DNA of 64,000 nt from Maylandia zebra (GCF_041146795.1 NC_135187.1:20678556-20742555); one strand, 5' to 3'; numbered from the stretch's first letter, positions 44,613-56,717 are shown. Notes: generated by a model not told the origin, from the letters alone. Translations and numbers: made by a program.

Positions 44613-45640
44613 CCAGAATCCAAACACACGTTTGTCTGCACAGTCAGCCTAACATGTTAGATACTCTGTTCTAGTTTTATATCCGTGTTAAGTTACACAT
44701 TATCTTGGTATTATTCATATGCTGAAAATGAAAAAACAAACAAAAAAATCATCTAAGTTTACATTTTACATTACAGGTTTTAAGTGTTACTCCCAAGTTA
44801 TTGGAGGCTCTTGTGTTCATCTTCAGTGCCAAAGGTTCAGGCTTAGGATCTCAATCCCACCTGAGCAGTGCACATCAGTTCTGTCAGTGTGACAGAAACC
44901 ATCATCTTGTTTGTTCTACTTATGTCTACTTAGGCCACACATCAGTAGTGATGTGATTTAATGTACCCTAGTGGAGGGTTTTACAGTGTAATTGTTTCAT
45001 TGTTTCCTGAACCCACAGTGAGTGGATCTCTGCAGCCAGACGTGTACAGCTGTTTCACAGGCAGCAACATAAGCACATGTCATATTTTTATGTAAGTTTA
45101 CAAATTAAGTTTACTCAACTGACTAAAGAACTATTTACATTTTTCTTAGGAATGATGCATGCTTCTCATTATGAACAGAAATTATTTTTTCAGATTATTT
45201 TTTGCTGTGTGCTTGTTATGACATAAATATAATTCCATAGTCATACAGCACTGTCTGTGAAGATCTCAGATGGCTGGCAGTTCACACTGTATTTACTTCT
45301 CTTTCTAAGAAAGAAAAAGAAAGAAAGAAATCGGGCTGCATCGGGGGAGTTTGTTCTCTCTCTGTTTACTAGAGGAGCTGAGGAGTTTTTTTCTTTTCTC
45401 TTCCTGTAGATGCTCTGGTCTGATCTGTTTTAGTAACCGATTCCTTTTATGACACAATAGAATATAATTGCACAGTAAAAACAGGCACGTGTGAAATTTT
45501 ACCTTTTTACTGGCTTGTGTTTAGTCAGTTAGGTTTGATTAGTCATCATGCATATAACACCTTTATTGTACAATAAATATACGCTACACAACAAAAAACA
45601 AACAACCTTTGTTAATCTCTTTGGAATTTGTTTTTTTTTT
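44613..45640. other. Spacer, no gene seen
   Basis: Positions 44613-45290 are not recognised. From about 45300, AAGAAAG-rich sequence and the following 250 bp match 9350-9500 and the distal promoter of other units. Confidence 0.5.
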
Positions 45641-45693
45641 CTGGCTTATGTTTAGTGTTGTTTACAGTGTATAATTTTGGTCCAGCTGGCCAG

Positions 45694-45739
45694 TGATGTC
45701 ACACCAGCAGTGAAAACACCCTCTCTGGCAGCTATAAAA
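45694..45739 (+). promoter_or_regulatory. L5 core promoter
   Basis: TGATGTCA at 45694 and TATAAAA at 45733 are 39 bp apart. TATA to ATG is 80 bp, shorter than usual because about 20 bp of the 5' leader (AACTCTGCAGGAATC-type) are missing. Confidence 0.75.
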
Positions 45740-45812
45740 GAAAGCAGCCTCGAATCCTGTACAAAGAAGCTTCAGCAGCTCCTCATCACACTTTGAGACT
45801 TAAAGCTCCAAC

Positions 45813-46923
45813 ATGATCTTGCTCCTCTTCTTGTTTGGTCCGGCTCTGGGTGCTCCTTCTGAGTCTCCGTCTGATGGCAATAAAATGAAGCTCCAACTTG
45901 GTAACCATTCTATGTTTTACTTCGTAACCATTCTATGTTTTCCTTATGTTTCTGATGTTTTTTGTTTCAGCAGGTAGTGTTATCCAAAAAGTATTAGTGT
46001 AGGATTATAATATGGATTTCTTTTCTTCCCATACCAGATGGTTTCTGCTAAATCATAGAGTTATGATAAAGACCTGCTAATAACCATAATAAGCCCCACT
46101 TTCTTCTCTGTGTATTTTAACTTTCACATTGATGGGCAGACTTTCATCTTTCATTTTGGCACCATAAATAAGTAAGATTAAAGTTAGATAATAGACTTCT
46201 TACAAAGTGAAGCCATGTACAGTAACAGTCATTTCAACTTTCACTGTGGCAGTTATTTGTAGCATTGATCTGTAAATGACAGACATGTAACCAATCTTCT
46301 CTGAATAGTTCAGGGGTTTAACAATGAAGATGTGAAGGCTTGAAAACTAGACCAAAGAAAACAGTCTGTCACCAGGTGTCACCCTTGAAATACCAGAGCT
46401 GACCAGCTTTATTTCTGCAAAAACACGATCTCTTTAACTCGTACTTTTTCACTTGATCCTAACTGTGTCTGTGTCTTCTTCAGATGACCACAGAGTTCAA
46501 CTACTGCATGGAAACTGCCCCATGTTCTGGTACAACTTCAATGGCCGCTGCTACAAATATGTCGCCGCACATATGAGCTGGGCTGATGCAGAGCTCTACT
46601 GTGTGTCACAGGGAGCCAACCTGGTTTCTATCCACAGCCAGGAGGAAGAGAACTTTGTCAGAACCTTAATTAAGAACTTTGACCACACTGAGGGAATCAC
46701 ATGGATTGGTCTGAGTGACCTTCATAAAGAAGGCAGATGGATGTGGTCTGATGGTTGTGCAGTTCGGTTTGTCCACTGGTATCCACAACAGCCAGACAAC
46801 TGGAAGGGAATTGAACACTGTGGTCACATGAACTATTCAAATGTAAAGAAGTGGAATGACTTCCCATGTTCTGTAATTTCTCCTTCTGTTTGTGCAACAC
46901 GAATAACCTGTCCTAAAACATAA
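45813..46923 (+). CDS. L5: secreted C-type lectin, QPD type
   Basis: Exons 45813-45900 and 46484-46923 join in phase 1 to give 175 residues. The leader is MILLLFLFGPALG; the proline may weaken it slightly. The domain has WIGL, QQPDN and WND, so a galactose-type site; the end is ITCPKT, two residues longer than the others because the usual stop is lost. Eight cysteines match L1. The intron contains a short ACCATTCTATGTTTT duplication near 45905-45940. An older intronless lectin lies only about 110 bp downstream. Confidence 0.9.
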
Positions 46924-47035
46924 AACAAAACAAAAATATACATTTAACCTTCAATGTTTCTGTTATATGTCTTTTATATGTTTGTGTGACACTGACAAAA
47001 TTCCATTGTTTTTAAAACCTTACTATGCAGCATTA

Positions 47036-49399
47036 ATGACTAACCTTGTATTGTGGATGGATTATGGTAACGGTAAAGACAGTTATTGATGGTATCGTAA
47101 AACCATTAAAATATATATTCAACTTGTCGTTTCAAAAAGGAGTTTTTCCACAAAAAATGAAAGTTGCTAAAGTTATTCCCATTTACAAAACCGGTGAAAG
47201 ACATCATTTTACAAACTATAGACCAGTGTCAATACTCTCCCAGTTCTCTAAGATACTGGAAAAACTCTTCATAAAAAGATTTGACAGTTTTGTGGAAAAA
47301 TATGAATTAATGACAGATAGTCAGTATGGGTTCAGAAACAACAGATCAACAGCTTTGGCACTGATAGATTTAATGGAAAAGATAACGGAATGTATGGATA
47401 ATAAGAGGTATGCGCTCTGAGTTTTCTTAGATCTAAAGAAGGCGTTTGATACTGTTAATCATGAAATTCTATTAAAAAAACTGGAAAAGTACGGGTTTAG
47501 GGGAGTGGTTTTGGAATGGTTAAAAAGCTATGTAGGGAATAGGCAACAATATGTACAAATAAATGAATATAAATCTAATTTGATGGATATAGCTTGTGGA
47601 GTACCTCAAGGTTCAGTACTGGGTCCAAAAATGTTTATTATGTACTTAAATGATATCTGCAGAGTATCGGAGATTTTAAAGTTTGTAATATTTGCAGATG
47701 ACACAAATATACTGTGTGCAGGTGGGGAATTGCCACAGGTTTTGGAAATGATCACACAGGAATTAACGATATTAAAGAAGTGGTTTGATATAAATAAATT
47801 ATCATTGAATCTCGATAAAACCAAATTTATGTTGTTTGGAAACCAAAAGAAAAACATCGAAGTAGAAATATGTGTTGACAATGTATATTTAGAAAGAGTA
47901 AATGAAATAAAATTTCTTGGGGTGATCATTGACCACAAGCTCTGTTGGAAGCCACACATTACTTATGTTCGGGGGAAATTGGCACGGGGCATTGCCGTCC
48001 TGGGAAAAGCAAAGCATATGTTGGATCAGAAAGCACTGCACATTTTATACTGTGCTTTACTACTGCCATATATGAGCTACTGTGTAGAGGTCTGGGGAAA
48101 CACATACAAAAGTAACACACAAACAATAACTATAATACAGAAAAGGGCCATTAGATTAATAAATAATGTAGGGTACAGGGACCATACAAATGCACTCTTT
48201 GTCAAAATGCAAGCTATTAAATTCCAAGACTTGGTGAAGCTTAAAACAGCGCAAATAATGTATAAAGTCAGAAATAAATCGCTTCCCAAAGAAATCTGTA
48301 AATTGTTCATAGAAAGAGAAGGTGGGTATAACTTAAGAGGGAAATGGAATTTAAAAATACAAAGTGCTAGAACAACTTTAAGAACTATGTCAATCTCAAT
48401 TGCAGGAGTTAAATTATGGAACAGTCTAACAGAAGAAATAAAAGACAGTCAAAACATAAAACAGTTTAAAGTAAAATATAAAAACCTAATTTTAAATAAG
48501 TATAAGAATGAAGAAAACGGGGTTAACCCAGGATGGTAATGTTGCTGGTAATGGTGTTGCGGTTCTTTTTTGGTTGTTTTTTTGTTTTTTTGTTTTGTTT
48601 TGGTTTGTTGTTTTTCCATAACTTGTGTATCTGCAAATATACACATTCTGTATTTTTCATATGAAAGAAACTATACTGTGGTGGGGCTTGCTAATTTCTT
48701 GTTTTTGATTTATGTATGTTATGTTTTGTTTTACTTCATATGTTTATATGTTTCATATGTTGTTTGTTTAATTTAAGACAAAAAAAAATTAAATGAATGA
48801 GAGGTAAAACTTGAGGGGGTAGGGACAAATAAGTAAATACTTCAGCCTACTCTTTTTCAAACAAATAATGGAATGATATTTTGTAATGATTGTGAAGGCA
48901 CATGTTTGAAATGTTTGAAATAAAAATGAACTGAACTGAACTGAACTGAACCTTGTCTTCTTGCTGGTTCTGGGTGCTCTATCGACTTCAGATGAACAAG
49001 AAGTACATTTATTGTGTGGTAACTGTCCCCAACCCCTGGTACAGCTACAGCTGCTACATGCACAATGCTGTAACTATGACCTGGGCTGATGCAGAGCTGC
49101 ACTGTGTGTCAGAGGGAACCAACCTTGTGTCCATCCAGTCTGAAGGAACATAATTTTATCCAAACCTTGTGTAAGACCTTAAGTGGTGAAAATGTCTTCA
49201 CTTGGATCGGACTTGGTGACATTCACAAAGAAGGCAGATGGATGTGGTCTGATGGATCTCAAGTCAGCTTTGAATTATGGGGTCAAGGAAAGGAGACCTG
49301 TGCACACATAAACTTTGGCCCAGATGTTATATGGAATGACCTTGAGTGTCCAAAAAACCCCTTTCTTTTGTATGTGCAACTCGCACTACTGGTCGTTAG
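47036..49399 (+). pseudogene. L7: intronless lectin pseudogene split by a LINE
   Basis: The pre-insertion gene started ATG ACT AAC CTT GT (47036-47049) and resumes CTTCTTGCTGGTTCTGG after 48956, reading a leader (MTNLVFLLVLGA) straight into STSDEQEVHLLCGNCP with no intron. The domain keeps TMTWADAELHC, FTWIGLGDIHKEGRWMWSDG and a WND-like VIWNDLEC, but has about three frame breaks (near 49037, 49149 and 49355) and no EPN or QPD motif. SDGS rather than SDGC suggests an older branch like L3. No separate promoter is seen. Confidence 0.8.
47050..48948 (+). mobile_element. CR1/L2-group LINE, 5' truncated, one stop
   Basis: AACCTTGT flanks it (47042-47049 and 48949-48956). Reverse transcriptase motifs occur in order: NYRPVSILSQFSKILEKL, DSQYGFRNNRSTALAL, FLDLKKAFDTVNHEIL, CGVPQGSVLGPKMFIMYLND, catalytic FADDTNIL, FLGVIIDHKLCWKPHI. 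A single TGA (47418-47420) breaks an otherwise open frame ending at 48537-48539. The 3' end has TGAAC repeats. The clade within the group is unsure. It lacks an endonuclease and is fairly young. Confidence 0.85.
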
Positions 49400-51149
49400 G
49401 AATTTAAAAGAAAAGACATGTCTGATACAACTTACTAATTATGACTGTATAAACTGGTTAAAACACTTTAAGACTGCACAGTAAAGATTCATGTTGTTAT
49501 GATGTCATGATCAGATGTTTACTTTTGTTTATTTTTGTTTACACGTGTGGCTCCTTCCATTAGATCATGTGCAGGTGTGTGCAGCTCTCCTCTCTGCTCC
49601 AGCTGAAAGCCACCTCGGCCCACTCGCTGCCTCCTCTCACTGTTCTTATTGTTAGGAATAAATATCAGATGCACAATTTGCATTACATTTATTTACATTT
49701 ATATTGTGATTTACATTGCATGTTAAATATTGTTCAATATTGTGAGTCCTCCTGAACCCATTAAGACATTTCATATTAAACATCCTGACATTCTGATGTT
49801 ATCTAACTCCTGGGCTTATGTTTTGTTGATTTTATATCCTTGTGATTTGTATCTTGAAAGACAACATAAATTTACTTTACTTGCATATTTGCTTAACATT
49901 GCTGTGCTGAGGAGAGACTGAGAACGGTGCCTTCATGGTGAAATGCTGTCTGCTATTTCCACAACTTAAAGCAGCATAGTTTAGTCTTTGATTCCAAGCC
50001 TCCCCGCCCCCATCAAATGGTTTTGTTTTTGTCTCTGCTTTGAAACACCAACAGCCCCCAGAATGGAGCACAAGTTATGCAGAACCTCTGTGGATTAAGT
50101 GAATGCAAACTCTAAAAGCAAGATGTCTGACGTTCAACAGACAGTACTGCTGTAGTATTTCCAAAGATGTTGTGTATTTTTCTATCCAGGTATGTATTTT
50201 ACTATATTAGCAGTAGGAATGTTTCTGGCGATTAATTTCTTAGGGTGTTTTCACACCTGTTTACTCTGGTCTCAATTGGTTGATGAATTTGTAAACTTGT
50301 ACTTCCCCCTGGTTAGGTTTGTTTTCAGATACAGAACAATCCAGGTCAACTCCAAGTTGATTTGGGAGGAGTTTTTTGAGGCCATGGAAGAAGACTTTCG
50401 GACTGCCTTGAAGCGATTCTGGCAAACAGTCAGGCGACCCAGGAGAGGGTAAGCAGCAACCACAGTGAATAGTACAGCTGTCATGCCATGGCAGTTATCC
50501 CCGACAGAATTTGTGTCCCTGCGTTTAGGCTGAATCTGCCACAATTTGTTCCCCAGTGTTCAAATCATGGAAAAACGTGGTTTGAGAACGTGGTATACTG
50601 AGTTTAAATGAATCGAGTTTACACAGACGTGATTATTCTGTTATCAGGCAACAACACTTATCTTGGTTGGAATGGAGGCGGAGTCAACTGGATCCCCTCT
50701 CCTTGTCCAGCAACAAGTAGCGAGCTCCAGACACAGGGGAAACAGATACCTTTGCACGCCGCCTGCCTGAGTCCTGTGTTTTTGTCCTGCTCCAGACGTG
50801 AATATGCAATCATAGAATGATGCACAAGACCAGACACCAGACAGACAAAATTATTAGCCTTAATATTACACCTTTCTTCAAAACAAGAGTCAAGTTGTTA
50901 CCTTTTATAACTATACTACTTAAAACTACTAAAATACTTAAAGTTTTGTTAAAGTTCCTTAATGTGGCATTTACATCCTGTGCTTTCACTTTCCGGATGT
51001 TTGATTATATAAGCGGGGTCACTTGCAGGTCACCAAATACTGTTCATTATCTGCTGTAAATATCTGGACTCTGTTGTTAGTTCAGGATAGAATAGTTTTA
51101 TTGTAAAAGTCATTCTTGGCAAAATGATATAAAAGTAAACACACATGTA
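49400..51149. other. Spacer, no gene seen
   Basis: Nothing with a recognisable domain is seen. Positions 51020-51125 match a spacer near 14555 and 37160. A frame at 50192-50452 is open but has no recognised domain and no paralog here. Confidence 0.45.
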
Positions 51150-51470
51150 CTGTATTGTCACAAGCATTTACTCACCCATCCAAATCATTGAATTCAGGTG
51201 TTCCAATCACTTCCATGGCCACAGGTGTATAAAATCAAGCACCTCGGCATGCAGACTGCTTCTACAAACATTTGTGGAAAAAAATATCTCACTCTCAGAA
51301 GCTCAGTGAATTCCAGTGTGATACCGTAACAGGATGCAACCCGTGCAACAAGTCCAGTCATCAAGTTATCTTGCTGCCAAATGTTCCACAGTCAGCTATT
51401 AGTGATTATAAAAAAGTGGACGTGATTGGGAATGACAGCAACTCAGCCACAAAGTGGTAACAGTCCCGGT
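51150..51470 (+). mobile_element. Tc1-like transposase N-terminal fragment
   Basis: The region reads KLSEFQCDTVTGC, CNKSSHQVI and NDSNSATKW, a decayed version of the Tc1 N-terminal helix-turn-helix part (LSEFQRGTVIGC-like). It is preceded by GGCATGCAGACTGCTTCTAC, usual for these fish elements. The catalytic part is absent. Confidence 0.65.
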
Positions 51471-51739
51471 CTCCCTTCAGGGTTTCCACAGATTCCAAAT
51501 AATTACCAAACGTTCATGTGAAATAAAGGCTGCTCACCACTCCATATCCACAGGTCCTCCAAGCAAAACCTGAGCACAGGGAGAAGCAGGTTAGACAATG
51601 GATTATGGCGCGAAACAAAAACTGCAAATCTCATAATTCAAAAGAGGACATATTGAAGGATTTGTAATGATGTAGTATTATTGATGCCTATACTGTCAGC
51701 AGCCAAGATCTATTGCAAACTATCAAAAGATGGATTCAG

Positions 51740-51950
51740 GGTTACCTGATCCAGCGCTAACTATAAACTTTATCAAAAATGAAAATTTAAGCCTAATTTT
51801 AAAAGTAGAGTGGGTGTCTGTCTCCCAAATCCAAACCGGAAGCTGGTTTCACAGAAGAGGGGCCTGCCTCCCTTTCTATTTTATACATCCTAGAAACCAC
51901 AAGTAAACCAGCAGCCTGACTGCAACATGCTCTCTTGGGGTGATACTACA
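51740..51950 (+). repeat. Dispersed repeat fragment
   Basis: TTAAAAGTAGAGTGGGTGTC and AGAAACCACAAGTAAACC tie it to the same family as the repeat in the L3 intron (31440-31860). The family is not identified. Confidence 0.5.
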
Positions 51951-52238
51951 GTACTATGGTAATAAGCATACAACAATAAAAATGTAAAAAAAAAAAAAAA
52001 ACTTCACAGTTCAATTTGCTGTGAACTTAATGAGTTTAAAAAAATAAACTGTGGCATGTGTGAAAGCTTGTGCAAATGTTTAGATAAAATCTCAGAATTC
52101 TGTAAGTTCCTTAATGTGGTATTTGACAACTATTTAAGACTTGTAGCTAATAAATCTCATGGCTTTTGCCAGCTAGAATGACATCTTTTGCTTTTGCTTT
52201 CTGTGGAGTTATGTGTGCAGGTCCAAATACTATTCATC

Positions 52239-52274
52239 CTTATCTGATGAAATAAGATAATTTCATCAGATAAG
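52239..52274. other. Perfect 15-bp inverted repeat
   Basis: CTTATCTGATGAAAT at 52239-52253 and ATTTCATCAGATAAG at 52260-52274 surround a 6-base AAGATA loop. The paralogous spacer near 51040 has a single TTATCTG-like segment and no hairpin. Confidence 0.85.
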
Positions 52275-52447
52275 TCGAGGTGGTTATCTGTAAATACCAG
52301 GACTTTGTTCTTAGTCTATTTTTATGTTTTGTTTTTTAGTTTATGATAGAATGCTTTTATTGTATCATGAAAGTTCTAGTAACTTTAGCATGTATTTTTG
52401 ATGGTCAGTGTGAGCAGCTAGGGAAATGTCCTGACTGAGATATGAAA

Positions 52448-52449
<2 letters not shown>

Positions 52450-52508
<59 letters not shown>
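52450..52508. repeat. (TG)n microsatellite
   Basis: About 29 uninterrupted TG units; the frame over it on minus is an artefact. Confidence 0.95.
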
Positions 52509-52511
<3 letters not shown>

Positions 52512-52977
52512 TGCCCTCACCGTTGTCAGTGTCTGCATTTGGGTCCTCATGTTGTAATTCTTCATAGAAACTAAAAAGCATAATGACATAATAGTGCTGA
52601 CATTTAAACCAAAGTGAGAAAACAGCACATTTATTAATAAGTATGTCTTAATAGTTTGTTATTTTCTTATTTACTTTAAATTGTCCTGCCAAAATGAAAG
52701 CGATGATCCTTCTGTGTGGAAGGACTTTGTTCTCTTTATGTTAGATTAACTCGTCTGTTTTACTTTTCCTTTCGTAGCTCTGACCTGTCCTGTTTAATTG
52801 TTCATGGCCTTGATAAGGCTTTTTACCATGCAATAAATATATAACTACATAAAATAAAGAGTCACGTTCTCCTGAATGTGCCAAGAGGAAACTGTTCAAC
52901 AGTTAAACAATTATGAATTTCTTTTCGGGCTTATAATTAATATTATTGTTTATGGTGGAGAGTTTTGGTCTATCTGA

Positions 52978-53027
52978 CCAATGATATCACACCAGCAGTA
53001 AAAACACCCACTCAGGCAGCTATAAAA
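52978..53027 (+). promoter_or_regulatory. L6 core promoter
   Basis: CCAAT (52978-52982) overlaps TGATATCA (52982-52989), and TATAAAA starts at 53021, 39 bp downstream. TATA to ATG is only 72 bp because part of the 5' leader is missing. Confidence 0.75.
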
Positions 53028-53092
53028 GAAACCATCCTACATAAGGAAGCTTCAGCAGCTCCTCATCATACTGTGAGACTTAAAGCTTCAAC

Positions 53093-53951
53093 ATGATCTT
53101 GCTCCTCTTCTTGTTTGGTCTGGCTCTGGGTGCTCCTTCTGAGTCTCCTTCTGATGACAATGAAGTGAAGCAACAACCTGGTAACCGTCACATTTTCTAG
53201 CTCTTATTTTCCCTTATTTACTTTTACCTTTATTTGTGGTTATTATGTTAGCAAAAGATCATTTTATGTGGATATTTGTTACCTTATGCTCCTCTTCTTT
53301 GTAACTGTGAATGAGGGAAAAGCTTTTGCTGAATGCATTTGACCAGTGGCATTATTTCAACTGTGCAGCCATGATTCTCTGCAGCGCTTAAATTAAAGCA
53401 GTTACTTGTTTCAATACCAGCAGAGCATTTTCACCTCTGTTTCTGTGACTCTGAGAAAAAAAATCTCTTCAACATCTTAACAGTTTCATCCAGCCCTGAA
53501 TTCTGTTTTCCTTTCAGGTGAACGGAAATTTAAACTGCAACGTGGAGCCTGTCCCATGTTCTGGTGGAGCTTCAATGACCGCTGCTACAAATATGTCGCC
53601 ACCCGCATGACCTGGGCTGATGCAGAGCTCTACTGTTTGTCACAGGGAGCCAACCTGGTGTCCATCCGCAATACAGAGGAACAGAGTTTTGTGAAAAACC
53701 TGATCCAGAACTTTGACCACGCAGAGGGACTCACCTGGATTGGACTCAGTGACAAGCATAAAGAAGGCACCTGGATGTGGTCCGATGGTTGTCCACTGCG
53801 TTTTGTCTACTGGAGTCGAACACAACCAGATAATGAGAGAGGAAATGAACACTGTGTTCACACCAATGTAGTATCAGATAAGAAATGGAATGACTACACG
53901 TGTGCTAACAATTTACCTTATATTTGTGCAACACGCATTACCTGTCCTTAG
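53093..53951 (+). CDS. L6: secreted C-type lectin, QPD type
   Basis: Exons 53093-53180 and 53518-53951 join in phase 1 to give 173 residues. The leader MILLLFLFGLALG is followed by APSESPSDDNEVKQQPG. The acceptor is CTTTCAG|GT and the second exon starts ERKFKLQRGACP, unlike DDHRV in the others, so this region diverged or was exchanged. The domain has WIGL, TQPDN and WND (galactose type) and all eight cysteines. The intron is short (337 bp) and mostly unlike the others. AATAAA at 53990 is a likely poly(A) signal. Confidence 0.9.
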
Positions 53952-54147
53952 AAGCACTGAACCTTCTGTTCCTGCTAGTACAATGCTACAATAAAGATGT
54001 GAATGCACACTGTAACCTGTCTTTTGTGTGTCTGTGCAAAAGTCATTAAATTTCACTCACCTTGATTTTCATGAATACAGAATCATCCACTGGTAGCTCT
54101 GATGGTGGATCACAGGGAATATTTACTCATTGTTTTAATCTCACAGC

Positions 54148-54851
54148 CAGTGTTGGGGACTAACGGAATACATGTACCGCCGTTACACATTTAAAATACA
54201 AAATATGAGTAACTGTATTCCGCTACAGTTACCGTTTATATGGGTTGGTACTTTACTTTGTTGAAATAAATGGATTACATAGCGGTATTTTCCTGTTTCA
54301 TATGTTAGGCTATGCCCTCTCTATTTTTGGTAATTCCACGCTGGTGTAAAACCAGACAAAACACACATTAAGAGGCAGTAATACCTGTATCTCAATCTAA
54401 CGGTCCACCACCCCTATTTGCAGCCCATATAATGACGTGAATAAAAAATTATTCAAAAAATTATTTAATAAGAAGGCAACAGGCAGAGTGTTACAGGCAT
54501 AGCCCTAAAGGATGTAGCCTCATGGGCAGTGTAGTTCGTGCTGCAGGGAGAATGGACTGCCATACCTGTTATGTGTCTGTGAGCGCCAGGAGGGAGAAAA
54601 AGGAGAGTTGAAAAGTATGAGTTGTCACCGACCAGAAACGGGAGCTAGAAGCATGTAAATATAATAATAACCACTGCAGCCAAAAACAGTGCCTGATGAG
54701 CCCAGTTGTAAGTAAGCTATTAAGACTGTACACTGTGTTCGTGTTTTTCTCCCAAACAATAAGTTCTGTTGGAGCAGCCTTTCAACGCCTCTCTCTGTCT
54801 CTCGCTAGAAAAGTTGACCCAGACAACAAAGTAAAGCTAGTGTTCAGCTAC
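54148..54851. mobile_element. hAT-like element
   Basis: It starts CAGTGTTGGGGACTAACGG and has GTAACTGTATTCCG-type repeats, like other hAT non-autonomous elements. The right end was not located before the next CAGTGTTGGGAC at 54852. No coding part is seen. Confidence 0.5.
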
Positions 54852-55161
54852 CAGTGTTGGGACTAATGCGTTATTAAGTAACACGTTACAGTAACTACGT
54901 TATTATTGTGGTAACGAGCACGGTAACTAGTTATTATGCCAAAACCAGGAACGCGTTACTCGTTACTGGGATTTAGATAGGCTCGTTATTCGTTACTTCG
55001 TGTGGTGGCTATCGCGGAGCTTCCACAGATTCAATAACATTAGCAAGTGGTGGAAGCCAGCAGGTGGATCAAGGAAAAGGGATGCAAGAGGAGAGACCCA
55101 AAGCAGCCGCTGGTCCGAGAGTGTCAGGTGAACTGGACTTCAGGTAAGAAGTTATGACCTG

Positions 55162-56717
55162 GGGCCCGTTCTTCGTACCTCGCTAAGTAGGTTAGCTGGA
55201 TTAGATTGTTGACGATTTCGCGTGATCCTGGATCGTTCGGTTCCCCGAAGCTCATCCGGGACTTGCTGCCATAGCAACAGAGCCATAAGCGTAAACCTGC
55301 TCGGGAGCAGGTTTACTTTGTGTAAACAGGATTAGATCGCGGCCACGCAGGTATGTCCGCTTCATTTATACGAAAGCAACAGCGATATTCCATCACTGTT
55401 TCACCATAAATAAATAACATCAATGTAACTAAAGATAATGCAGCACCTGATCCATTTATTGATTTCACACAGATACATACAGGTCATTTCCTAAAAAAGG
55501 GAAATGTACTATTAACATTCTATTACATGTATGTGATTATTACAGATGTAATTCATATTTCACAGTAGTAATTGCAAATTACTTTGTGTAATCAAGATGA
55601 GAGACCACGGCTATAAAAGCGAAGGTGGATTTGGGAAGCCTGTCGCAGTCATGTCCTGTCCGTATACGCGAGCCACCCATTGCGGAAGGTGCAAGATTGA
55701 TAAGGAGAGTCCTCAGAATTCAGCGTATATTGCGGGACAGACAGGATCCTTTAGCTCAGCGCGACAGTGTGCTCATTGAGAGATATCGATTTTCCCGTGA
55801 GGGTATTATTCACCTAACCAACTTGTTGACGAGGGGGTGCAGGACCACCACCTGTCTTTTTTTTGCTCTGCCCTTTTCTTGGTTGCTGTTATAAACAAAC
55901 AGATTATTTCAGGGTCTCTTTCCAAGAGACGAAAAGCAATATAAGTGATAAATATTACCATTCTGTAGAATATTCTTATATTTCACTTTTACTTGTTCCC
56001 ATGTTCTAGTGGGTCCTGTTGTGGCTCTGATGTGAAAGGGGATATGATATAACATAATATAATATAATGTAATATAATATTGGATAATATAGTGTAATAT
56101 AATAAATCTACCCTACCGCCTACTGGTGTTGGCCAGAGGGACCGATGGCGCGATATGGCAGCCTGGCTTCTGTCAGTCTGCCCCAGGGCAGCTGTGGCTA
56201 CAACCGTAGCTGCTTCCACCAGTGTGTGAATGTGAGAGTGACTGAATAGTGGCATTGTAAAGCGCTTTGGGTGCCTTGAAAAGCGCTATATCAATCCACT
56301 CCATTATTATTGTTATTATTAAATTACTTACGAGTTTAATTTGTCAGCAACTTCCTGCCAGCCCTCTCTCCTTGCTTTTGCAGCCTTTGCAGTGTTCCCT
56401 TGCGTTCTGATTAAACTCTGAAACTCCTGAAATCCCTCACTCAAGGGTTCTTGCTCTGCTGCCGAAAAATACCGAGCGCTCTCCTTCGACATTTTCGCCG
56501 ACCAATCAGAGGGTTGCCGATCAATGTTTCTACTATCGATGCGTAGCCCCTTTTACGGCACCCAGTGATCGCACATTACTTCATCCAGCTGTACTAATCG
56601 TCAACAGCAGGTGTGTTCGGGGAACCGGATTAGCGAGCTCACGGTTAGCGCGATGGTTTGGTCTTGGATGTGTCATTTGATCTTGGATGTAGTAAGCGAC
56701 GTACGAAGAACGGGCCC
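55162..56717. mobile_element. PIF/Harbinger element, internally deleted, copy 1
   Basis: TIRs GGGCCCGTTCTTCGTAC are inverted at both ends, with CTG on each side (55159-55161 and 56718-56720). The uninterrupted paralogous site is near 5905-5915 on the other strand. On plus, 55625-55850 encodes the start of a HARBI1-like transposase (IERYRFSREGIIHL), which joins abruptly to the third exon of the Myb-like protein read backwards. The Myb-like exons (minus) lie at about 56490-56335 and 56040-55975. A tRNA-like repeat is inserted in the Myb gene intron. Confidence 0.85.

Noticed and set aside
50192-50452. 86-codon plus frame
   Set aside because: Hydrophobic start but no recognised family, no splice partners and no conservation evidence; left as spacer.
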